DNA from: Prosapia bicincta | Lineage: Eukaryota; Arthropoda; Insecta; Hemiptera; Cercopidae | Assembly: GCA_036971475.1 (NCBI GenBank) | Contig: JBAIZL010000010.1 | Coordinates: forward strand, 11,370,026 to 11,434,025 | Direction of reading: 5' to 3' | DNA length: 64,000 nt | Notes under the pieces: generated by a model | Seen by the model: only the letters and a program-made list of their open reading frames with translations | The model's database searches: none | Told to the model about the DNA's origin: nothing | Made by a program: the position numbers and the translations under genes | Shown here: positions 1 to 7,960 of the stretch, piece by piece | Layout of the letters: each line of letters opens with the position of its first letter | How positions within the stretch are numbered: position 1 is the stretch's first letter

Positions 1-1312
1 CCTGCGGGATTACAGTACATTCCTTAGACTTGTGATACCCCGTGCGGTCAAACATAATAAACTAGCGCTACTCTACCACACCCCAACACTCGACTACTAA
101 CCTTTCTGCGTCTGGAGGATGTAGACTCTTCTCCAGCACATCCCCCAGTAGGTTGACCTACCTTGCACCTGCGGGATTACAGTACATTCCTTAGACTTGT
201 GATACCCCGTGCGGTCAAACATAATAAACTAGCGCTACTCTACCACACCCCAACACTCGACTACTAACCTTTCTGCGTCTGGAGGATGTAGACTCTTCCC
301 CAGCACATCCCCCAGTAGGTTGACCTACCTTGCACGAGCGGGATTACAGTACATTCCTTAGACTTGTGATACCCCGTGCGGTCAAACATAATAAACTAGC
401 GCTACTCTACCACACCCCAACACTCGACTACTAACCTTTCTGCGTCTGGAGGATGTAGACTCTTCCCCAGCACATCCCCCAGTAGGTTGACCTACCTTGC
501 ACGAGCGGGATTACAGTACATTCCTTAGACTTGTGATACCCCGTGCGGTCAAACATAATAAACTAGCGCTACTCTACCACACCCCAACACTCGACTACTA
601 ACCTTTCTGCGTCTGGAGGATGTAGACTCTTCTCCAGCACATCCCCCAGTAGGTTGACCTACCTTGCATCTGCGGGATTACAGTACATTCCTTAGACTTG
701 TGATACCCCGTGCGGTCAAACATAATAAACTAGCGCTACTCTAACACACCCCAACACTCGACTACTAACCTTTCTGCGTCTGGAGGATGTAGACTCTTCT
801 CCAGCACATCCCCCAGTAGGTTGACCTACCTTGCACCTGCGGGATTACAGTACATTCCTTAGACTTGTGATACCCCGTGCGGTCAAACATAATAAACTAG
901 CGCTACTCTACCACACCCCAACACTCGACTACTAACCTTTCTGCGTCTGTAGGATGTAGACTCTTCTCCAGCACATCCCCCAGTAGGTTGACCTACCTTG
1001 CACCTGCGGGATTACAGTACATTCCTTAGACTTGTGATACCCCGTGCGGTCAAACATAATAAACTAGCGCTACTCTACCACACCCCAACACTCGACTACT
1101 AACCTTTCTGCGTCTGGAGGATGTAGACTCTTCTCCAGCACATCCCCCAGTAGGTTGACCTACCTTGCACCTGCGGGATTACAGTACATTCCTTAGACTT
1201 GTGATACCCCGTGCGGTCAAACATAATAAACTAGCGCTACTCTACCACACCCCAACACTCGACTACTAACCTTTCTGCGTCTGGAGGATGTAGACTCTTC
1301 TCCAGCACATCC
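1..1312. repeat. Satellite array A: 167-bp tandem repeat, ~7.9 copies
   Basis: Equivalent bases fall at 1, 168, 335, 502, 669, 836, 1003 and 1170, so the period is exactly 167 bp with no indel among the copies. The last copy stops after 143 bp. The copies are nearly identical. Visible variants are the first bases of the monomer (CCTGCGGG, CGAGCGGG in copies 3 and 4, TCTGCGGG in copy 5), CTTCCCCAG in place of CTTCTCCAG in copies 2 and 3, CTAACACACC in copy 5 and CTGTAGG in copy 6. The monomer is about 50% GC (83 of 167), far richer than the other two arrays. The array is in progress at base 1, so it must extend to the left. The length is close to that of a chromatosome, which is common among satellites. 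I recognise no named family and no coding potential. Confidence 0.97.
95..167. repeat. Inverted-repeat cluster inside each 167-bp monomer (copy 1 shown)
   Basis: One part of the monomer is rich in short dyads. CTGGAG pairs with CTCCAG 13 bp downstream, and the overlapping GGATGT pairs with ACATCC 15 bp downstream; these two stems are mutually exclusive or interleaved. Just after them, GTAGGT-TG-ACCTAC forms a 14-bp near-palindrome. The pattern recurs every 167 bp. Copies 2 and 3 (CTTCCCCAG) and copy 6 (CTGTAGG) weaken the first stem. Such dyads are common in satellites and may bind protein or form hairpins. I see no direct evidence of function. Confidence 0.6.
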
Positions 1313-2432
1313 ATCGCTGGCTTTCTTTCCTCAACGGGAGGTAGTCATTCTACTGTTTCCATTGCCGAGTTTCTATACACAAAAACCGACAAGATTTTAG
1401 TAATATTTTAAAGTTGGAAAATTCATTATTTTAAAAAAGAAAACAGAGATTTAATTATAACTGAATACTTCTATAAATTGTATTTAATTAAAATAAACCT
1501 TTCTACATTAAAATTAAAATTAGAAAGGTATTTTGTTATTCATGATTTAAGACAGCCTTTGAGCTTGACACTCTTTCGCCTAATCAGAAATGGGCTGCAT
1601 CCAATACAGTCGGAACTGATAAGGTTGTTATGGTTCTCAGCACTTCGAGTTTTCTTATCGTCTTGTCTCTTTCTTCTTTTCTCTCTAACCTTTTCCCCCG
1701 ATAGGTGCGAAATGAAAACCATACTAACGATTTTTAACCACATCAAATCCACATCCTCTGACTCTGTCTTACAAATACCTTTTTAATTTTAATTTGACTA
1801 CAATAACAATAAAAAAAACTAGTGGTAATAAGAGTCCAAACAGAACAGTAAGAAACAGAAAAAATGGAATCTATACATGAGCAGGTAGTAGTATATACAG
1901 GTCTACCTGGGGCAAATACAGGTTTTTTTTGCGCGAAGATCAACTCGTTTCACAAAATTAGACACTCTTGGGAGGCAAAATAAATACAGACCTTTGTAAA
2001 ACAGTAAGAACGATCGTTCTACACGAAGAAGCAGATAATGGAAACGTTGGTCGGGGTAAAGACCTAGCAGCCCTTTTATCTTTGTTTACACGACGCTGTT
2101 AATTGCTTTTGTGAATGTCAGGCATCTATTTATGCGCGTTGTTTGTTCCGGAGTATTATGTCTGCTGTTATTGGCTCACTCCTACAAGCACCCATAGGAT
2201 AGTAAAATTACCATTGTAAAGCTGGTTACGCACAAAGTCCGTAAGCATTGACACATGAAGGGGTTTGTTGCTGTTATATTAACCTTGCACTATATTTAGA
2301 GCTTCCATTGTTGCTATTTAACGTACTCACTCAACTATAGAATAGTAGCCACCTTGCTAATCTTGCTGACCAACGTACTGAGACAAAACGTTTTCCTTTG
2401 TACTGGGTTAGACTCTGTTAGGTTAAGTATTA
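1313..2432. other. Unique AT-rich spacer between arrays A and B; no supported gene
   Basis: About 1.1 kb without tandem structure. The 167-bp array breaks off mid-monomer at AGCACATCC and the sequence becomes AT-rich. Short open frames lie at 1478-1786 (+), 1540-1752 (-) and 1743-1943 (-). Each begins with TTG or GTG rather than ATG, they overlap one another, and none shows a recognisable domain, so I do not call them genes. Small symmetric sites are present: CAGGT-CT-ACCTG at 1898-1909, the perfect 14-bp palindrome AGAACGATCGTTCT at 2007-2020, and AAAACGTTTT at 2385-2394. I see no transposon ends, tRNA promoter boxes or simple-sequence tract of note beyond short A and T runs. Confidence 0.75.
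2007..2020. other. Perfect 14-bp palindrome AGAACGATCGTTCT
   Basis: The sequence equals its own reverse complement over 14 bases, and the next pair (A2006 and A2021) breaks it. It lies alone in unique DNA. A perfect 14-mer palindrome is uncommon by chance in about 1.7 kb of unique sequence, and it could be a dimeric protein site, but nothing around it says so. Confidence 0.5.
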
Positions 2433-2508
2433 GTCAGTATCTAGTTTGGCCGCTGGGAAGCGTTGTTTGCTAGGTTAGGTTTTGTTTGTTCGATTAAGTT
2501 AGGTTTAT
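2433..2508. repeat. Divergent left-edge monomer of array B (GGCCGC variant)
   Basis: This 76-bp unit begins with the standard GTCAGTATCTAGTTTG, then carries GGCCGCTGGGAAGCG where central monomers have TTTTCTTGGTAGCAC, before rejoining the family at TTGTTTG. The last, truncated unit at 7387 has the same GTCAGTATCTAGTTTGGCCGC start. Edge monomers usually escape homogenisation, so this probably resembles the ancestral form. Confidence 0.75.
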
Positions 2509-2551
2509 GTCAGTATCTAGTTTGTTTTCATGGTAGCGCTGATTGATTAAG

Positions 2552-2949
2552 TTGGCTTATGTGTACACAATATCAAGAGCACAGTGGTACAATATATTAC
2601 AATAAAAATATTGAAAAGGAACCCCAATACCACAAAAATAATCAAAAATAACAAATAAGACAAGTTACTTAAGATTAAACCCTTATGTACATTTCGATGA
2701 CCATGTCATCATCATCAGAGGGTCTAGTTACAAAACACAATCTAGCACACAAGAAGTTACAAACTAGAATCTAGTTTGTAACTTCTTGTGTGCTAGATTG
2801 TGTTTTGTAACTAGACCCTCTGATGATGATGACATGGTCATCGAAATGTACATAAGGGTTTAATCTTAAGTAACTTGTCTTATTTGTTATTTTTGATTAT
2901 TTTTGTGGTATTGGGGTTCCTTTTCAATATTTTTATTGGCTTATGTGTA
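2552..2949. mobile_element. Insertion with terminal 14-bp direct repeats and a large palindrome
   Basis: TTGGCTTATGTGTA occurs at 2552-2565 and again at 2936-2949. Removing 384 bp, one repeat plus the insert, restores an ordinary ~77-bp monomer matching the uninterrupted sister unit at 3028, which reads through a similar TTGGGTTATGTGTATTTAG. The event therefore looks like an insertion into array B with a target-site duplication of up to 14 bp. The inserted 370 bp (2566-2935) begins with a 34-bp non-palindromic piece and is otherwise the palindrome. The palindrome's right arm overlaps the second direct repeat by three bases. The insert carries no transposase-sized frame. It could be a non-autonomous foldback element, a retro-inserted inverted fragment, a template-switch product, or an assembly artefact. 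Confidence 0.6.
2600..2938. repeat. Perfect 339-bp palindrome (169-bp arms, 1-bp centre)
   Basis: Base 2769 is the centre. I compared bases 2600-2768 with the reverse complement of 2770-2938 and found no mismatch. The symmetry fails immediately outside (A2599 against G2939). The innermost bases are ACAAACTAGA-A-TCTAGTTTGT. With no spacer, the transcript would fold into one long hairpin and the DNA could extrude a cruciform. Perfect arms imply a recent origin or active correction. Foldback elements and some MITEs have long inverted arms, but a zero-spacer, mismatch-free palindrome is also a known artefact of inverted-duplicated reads. Confidence 0.95.
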
Positions 2950-3104
2950 TTTAGTTAGGTTGGGTTTATGTCCGTATCTAGTTTGTATTCTTAGTAGCAC
3001 TGTTTGATTTAGTTAGGTTAGGTCTTAGTCAGTATCTAGTTTGTTTTCATGGTAGCGCTGATTGATTAATTTGGGTTATGTGTATTTAGTTAGGTTGGGT
3101 TTAT

Positions 3105-5304
3105 GTCAGTATCTAGTTTGTTTTCCTGGTAGCGGTGTTTGATTTAGTTGGGTTAGGTCTTTGTCAGTATCTAGATTGTTTTCTTGGTAGCACTGTTTGA
3201 TTTAGTTAGGTTATGTTATATTAAGTTAGGATATGTTTATGTCAGTATCTAGATTGTTTTCTTGGTAGCACTGTTTGATTTAGTTGGGTTATGTTATATT
3301 AAGTTAGGATATGTTTATGTCAGTATCTAGATTGTTTTCTTGGTAGCACTGTTTGATTTAGTTGGGTTATGTTATATTAAGTTAGGATATGTTTATGTCA
3401 GTATCTAGTTTGTTTTCTTGGTAGCACTGTTTGATTTAGTTGGGTTATGTTATATTAAGTTAGGATATGTTTATGTCAGTATCTAGATTGTTTTCTTGGT
3501 AGCACTGTTTGATTTAGTTGGGTTATGTTATATTAAGTTAGGATATGTTTATGTCAGTATCTAGATTGTTTTCTTGGTAGCACTGTTTGATTTAGTTAGG
3601 TTATGTTATATTAAGTTAGGATATGTTTATGTCAGTATCTAGTTTGTTTTCTTGGTAGCACTGTTTGATTTAGTTGGGTTATGTTATATTAAGTTAGGAT
3701 ATGTTTATGTCAGTATCTAGATTGTTTTCTTGGTAGCACTGTTTGATTTAGTTGGGTTATGTTATATTAAGTTAGGATATGTTTATGTCAGTATCTAGAT
3801 TGTTTTCTTGGTAGCACTGTTTGATTTAGTTGGGTTATGTTATATTAAGTTAGGATATGTTTATGTCAGTATCTAGTTTGTTTTCTTGGTAGCACTGTTT
3901 GATTTAGTTGGGTTAGGTCTTTGTCAGTATCTAGATTGTTTTCTTGGTAGCACTGTTTGATTTAGTTGGGTTATGTTATATTAAGTTAGGATATGTTTAT
4001 GTCAGTATCTAGATTGTTTTCTTGGTAGCACTGTTTGATTTAGTTGGGTTAGGTCTTTGTCAGTATCTAGTTTGTTTTCTTGGTAGCACTGTTTGATTTA
4101 GTTGGGTTAGGTCTTTGTCAGTATCTAGATTGTTTTCTTGGTAGCACTGTTTGATTTAGTTAGGTTATGTTATATTAAGTTAGGATATGTTTATGTCAGT
4201 ATCTAGATTGTTTTCTTGGTAGCACTGTTTGATTTAGTTGGGTTATGTTATATTAAGTTAGGATATGTTTATGTCAGTATCTAGATTGTTTTCTTGGTAG
4301 CACTGTTTGATTTAGTTGGGTTATGTTATATTAAGTTAGGATATGTTTATGTCAGTATCTAGTTTGTTTTCTTGGTAGCACTGTTTGATTTAGTTGGGTT
4401 ATGTTATATTAAGTTAGGATATGTTTATGTCAGTATCTAGATTGTTTTCTTGGTAGCACTGTTTGATTTAGTTGGGTTATGTTATATTAAGTTAGGATAT
4501 GTTTATGTCAGTATCTAGATTGTTTTCTTGGTAGCACTGTTTGATTTAGTTAGGTTATGTTATATTAAGTTAGGATATGTTTATGTCAGTATCTAGTTTG
4601 TTTTCTTGGTAGCACTGTTTGATTTAGTTGGGTTATGTTATATTAAGTTAGGATATGTTTATGTCAGTATCTAGATTGTTTTCTTGGTAGCACTGTTTGA
4701 TTTAGTTGGGTTATGTTATATTAAGTTAGGATATGTTTATGTCAGTATCTAGATTGTTTTCTTGGTAGCACTGTTTGATTTAGTTGGGTTATGTTATATT
4801 AAGTTAGGATATGTTTATGTCAGTATCTAGTTTGTTTTCTTGGTAGCACTGTTTGATTTAGTTGGGTTAGGTCTTTGTCAGTATCTAGATTGTTTTCTTG
4901 GTAGCACTGTTTGATTTAGTTGGGTTATGTTATATTAAGTTAGGATATGTTTATGTCAGTATCTAGATTGTTTTCTTGGTAGCACTGTTTGATTTAGTTG
5001 GGTTAGGTCTTTGTCAGTATCTAGTTTGTTTTCTTGGTAGCACTGTTTGATTTAGTTGGGTTAGGTCTTTGTCAGTATCTAGATTGTTTTCTTGGTAGCA
5101 CTGTTTGATTTAGTTAGGTTATGTTATATTAAGTTAGGATATGTTTATGTCAGTATCTAGATTGTTTTCTTGGTAGCACTGTTTGATTTAGTTGGGTTAT
5201 GTTATATTAAGTTAGGATATGTTTATGTCAGTATCTAGATTGTTTTCTTGGTAGCACTGTTTGATTTAGTTGGGTTATGTTATATTAAGTTAGGATATGT
5301 TTAT
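3105..5304. repeat. 954-bp higher-order repeat in array B, ~2.3 copies
   Basis: The order of monomer lengths and variants repeats with a 954-bp period made of 13 monomers: three short (58 bp) and ten long (78 bp). Copies run 3105-4058, 4059-5012 and a partial one from 5013. In the third copy the monomer at 5305 is short where its partners at 3397 and 4351 are long, which ends the register. The match covers monomer length, the CTAGATTG/CTAGTTTG choice and the GTTGGGTT/GTTAGGTT choice together. Confidence 0.9.
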
Positions 5305-5674
5305 GTCAGTATCTAGTTTGTTTTCTTGGTAGCACTGTTTGATTTAGTTGGGTTAGGTCTTTGTCAGTATCTAGATTGTTTTCTTGGTAGCACTGTTTGA
5401 TTTAGTTAGGTTATGTTATATTAAGTTAGGATATGTTTATGTCAGTATCTAGATTGTTTTCTTGGTAGCACTGTTTGATTTAGTTGGGTTATGTTATATT
5501 AAGTTAGGATATGTTTATGTCAGTATCTAGTTTGTTTTCTTGGTAGCACTGTTTGATTTAGTTAGGTTATGTTATATTAAGTTAGGATATGTTTATGTCA
5601 GTATCTAGATTGTTTTCTTGGTAGCACTGTTTGATTTAGTTGGGTTATGTTATATTAAGTTAGGATATGTTTAT

Positions 5675-6490
5675 GTCAGTATCTAGTTTGTTTTCTTGGT
5701 AGCACTGTTTGATTTAGTTGGGTTAGGTCTTTGTCAGTATCTAGATTGTTTTCTTGGTAGCACTCTTTGATTTAGTTGGGTTATGTTATATTAAGTTAGG
5801 ATATGTTTATGTCAGTATCTAGATTGTTTTCCTGGTAGCATTGTTTGATTTACTTGGGTTAGGTCTTTGTCAGTATCTAGTTTGTTTTCTTGGTAGCACT
5901 GTTTGATTTAGTTGGGTTAGGTCTTTGTCAGTATCTAGATTGTTTTCTTGGTAGCACTGTTTGATTTAGTTAGGTTATGTTATATTAAGTTAGGATATGT
6001 TTATGTCAGTATCTAGATTGTTTTCTTGGTAGCACTGTTTGATTTAGTTGGGTTATGTTATATTAAGTTAGGATATGTTTATGTCAGTATCTAGTTTGTT
6101 TTCTTGGTAGCACTGTTTGATTTAGTTGGGTTAGGTCTTTGTCAGTATCTAGATTGTTTTCTTGGTAGCACTGTTTGATTTAGTTGGGTTATGTTATATT
6201 AAGTTAGGATATGTTTATGTCAGTATCTAGATTGTTTTCTTGGTAGCATTGTTTGATTTAGTTGGGTTAGGTCTTTGTCAGTATCTAGTTTGTTTTCTTG
6301 GTAGCACTGTTTGATTTAGTTGGGTTAGGTCTTTGTCAGTATCTAGATTGTTTTCTTGGTAGCACTGTTTGATTTAGTTAGGTTATGTTATATTAAGTTA
6401 GGATATGTTTATGTCAGTATCTAGATTGTTTTCTTGGTAGCACTGTTTGATTTAGTTGGGTTATGTTATATTAAGTTAGGATATGTTTAT
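5675..6490. repeat. 408-bp higher-order repeat in array B, 2 copies
   Basis: Six monomers (58, 78, 58, 58, 78, 78 bp) repeat as 5675-6082 and 6083-6490 with the same variant order. Both copies carry the otherwise absent GTAGCATTG in the third monomer, which supports a recent shared origin. Copy 1 has private changes (CACTCTTTGA, TTCCTGG, TTTACTTGGG) not seen in copy 2. Confidence 0.85.
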
Positions 6491-7386
6491 GTCAGTATCT
6501 AGTTTGTTTTCTTGGTAGCACTGTTTGATTTAGTTGGGTTATGTTATATTAAGTTAGGATATGTTTATGTCAGTATCTAGTTTGTTTTCTTGGTAGCACT
6601 GTTTGATTTAGTTGGGTTATGTTATATTAAGTTAGGATATGTTTATGTCAGTATCTAGATTGTTTTCTTGGTAGCACTGTTTGATTTAGTTAGGTTATGT
6701 TATATTAAGTTAGGATATGTTTATGTCAGTATCTAGTTTGTTTTCTTGGTAGCACTGTTTGATTTAGTTGGGTTATGTTATATTAAGTTAGGATATGTTT
6801 ATGTCAGTATCTAGATTGTTTTCTTGGTAGCACTGTTTGATTTAGTTGGGTTATGTTATATTAAGTTAGGATATGTTTATGTCAGTATCTAGTTTGTTTT
6901 CTTGGTAGCACTGTTTGATTTAGTTAGGTTAGGTCTTTGTCAGTATCTAGATTGTTTTCTTGGTAGCACTGTTTGATTTAGTTAGGTTATGTTATATTAA
7001 GTTAGGATATGTTTATGTCAGTATCTAGATTGTTTTCTTGGTAGCACTGTTTGATTTAGTTGGGTTATGTTATATTAAGTTAGGATATGTTTATGTCAGT
7101 ATCTAGTTTGTTTTCTTGGTAGCACTGTTTGATTTAGTTAGGTTATGTTATATTAAGTTAGGATATGTTTATGTCAGTATCTAGATTGTTTTCTTGGTAG
7201 CACTGTTTGATTTAGTTGGGTTATGTTATATTAAGTTAGGATATGTTTATGTCAGTATCTAGTTTGTTTTCTTGGTAGCACTGTTTGATTTAGTTGGGTT
7301 AGGTCTTTGTCAGTATCTAGATTGTTTTCTTGGTAGCACTGTTTGATTTAGTTGGGATATGTTATATTAAGTTAGGATATGTTTAT

Positions 7387-7440
7387 GTCAGTATCTAGTT
7401 TGGCCGCCAGGATGCATTCTTTGGTTAAGCGGCCGCGGTT
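7387..7440. repeat. Right edge of array B: truncated GGCCGC-type monomer
   Basis: The last monomer begins normally at 7387 and departs from the family after CTAGTTTGG at about 7403. It then carries GCCGCCAGGATGCATTC followed by TTTGGTTAAG, which aligns loosely with the divergent left-edge unit at 2433. A second GCGGCCGC palindrome follows at 7429-7436. The two array ends thus share a GGCCGC variant that the 58 regular monomers lack. Confidence 0.65.
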
Positions 7441-7481
7441 TTAAGACAGGTCTTCTATATTGGGGTAAATATATAGATAAC

Positions 7482-7507
7482 GTGTGTGTGTGTGTGTGTG
7501 TGTGTGT
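7482..7507. repeat. (GT)13 microsatellite
   Basis: An uninterrupted GT dinucleotide run of 26 bases follows AACG and is followed by AAGTAG. Pure GT runs of this length are usually length-polymorphic and can adopt Z-DNA. Confidence 0.97.
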
Positions 7508-7772
7508 AAGTAGTAGTGTTAAGGCTTGGCCACATTAAGTATAAGGTTAGCCCGTCGTATTGTGTGGTTTCCTTAATTGGACTGAACTCGGCATCTTCGT
7601 AATGGTATCGTAAAAAGTATAATATTGCCATGAAATTGTAGTTTTAATAAATTGACATAGAGTCAATTATAAAAATCCGTTACTCTTTGTAAGATGTCCA
7701 ACACAAATCCTTGCCCCTTAAAGAAAGTAAGGACGTAGTAAAGTAGTGTAACGATCCAGATATTTCGGCCAC

Positions 7773-7792
7773 ATTCGTTAGCCCAAACGAAT
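7773..7792. other. Small inverted repeat, 7-bp arms and 6-nt loop
   Basis: ATTCGTT at 7773-7779 is the reverse complement of AACGAAT at 7786-7792, separated by AGCCCA. The dyad does not extend further. There is no T-run after it and no gene next to it, so I do not call it a terminator. Confidence 0.4.
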
Positions 7793-7826
7793 ACACATAC
7801 TCAGTCGCTCCGACATGAGGCTAGGG

Positions 7827-7841
7827 AGCGCCCCCTTGTGA
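7827..7841 (-). promoter_or_regulatory. CTCF-like motif
   Basis: On the - strand the bases read TCACAAGGGGGCGCT, which matches the conserved CTCF core (CCACNAGGGGGCGCT) at every position except the first; the A falls at a tolerant position. CTCF is the zinc-finger insulator protein of bilaterian animals, including many insects. The site lies in the short unique gap between two satellite arrays, about 120 bp from the start of the 141-bp array, so a boundary role is imaginable. A single motif match is weak evidence, and this GC-rich patch could equally be part of an unrelated dispersed repeat. Confidence 0.3.
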
Positions 7842-7960
7842 CGTAGCAGAGATTTACTGATTTACAAACACTCTTAAACCACGCCCACGCACATTAAAGT
7901 GGAAAACAGACTGAGACATAGAAATTAACACCTTTTTCCTAAACTAAAATAAAAGAGTAA

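Larger units (their letters stand above)
2433..7399. repeat. Satellite array B: mixed 78-bp and 58-bp tandem repeat
   Basis: Monomers are taken to start at GTCAGTATCTAG. Between 3163 and 7386 the starts are separated by exactly 78 bp (43 times) or 58 bp (15 times), which accounts for all 4224 bases. The two lengths share their first ~50 bp. The long form carries 20 extra bases that look like a partial internal duplication of GTTGGGTTATGTT as GTTAGGATATGTT. Five older units lie to the left (starts 2433, 2509, 2970, 3028, 3105; lengths 76, about 77 without the insertion, 58, 77, 58). Three binary variants vary along the array: CTAGATTG or CTAGTTTG, GTTGGGTT or GTTAGGTT, and long or short. The long monomer is about 29% GC with 18 G to 5 C on the + strand. 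In-frame stops occur in all three forward frames of the monomer, so it is not coding. Confidence 0.97.
7400..7960. other. Unique spacer between arrays B and C; no supported gene
   Basis: About 560 bp of non-tandem DNA. It holds a (GT)13 run, a 7-bp-arm inverted repeat at 7773-7792, an AAGAC-AG-GTCTT dyad at 7443-7454 and a GC-rich patch around 7817-7848 containing a CTCF-like motif. I see no open frame with an ATG of useful length, no RNA gene and no transposon ends. Confidence 0.75.

Noticed and set aside
1..1312. Phrase GGGATTACAG, familiar from primate Alu elements
   Set aside because: Only about 10 bases match, and the rest of the 167-bp monomer is unlike Alu, so it is coincidence.
1478..1786. 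102-codon open frame on the + strand with a leucine-rich stretch
   Set aside because: It starts with TTG; the only in-frame ATG I located is near its end, at about 1711. It overlaps an antisense frame and shows no domain. AT-rich DNA yields such frames by chance.
1540..1943. Two short minus-strand frames (1540-1752 and 1743-1943)
   Set aside because: They start with GTG and TTG, overlap each other and the + strand frame, and resemble nothing I recognise.
2770..2870. Short Asp-rich peptide frame in the palindrome arm (from GATGATGATGAC), suggestive of a transposase fragment
   Set aside because: It is only about 22 codons between stops and has no recognisable catalytic motif.
7773..7792. Transcription terminator
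   Set aside because: The hairpin has no T-run and no gene upstream.
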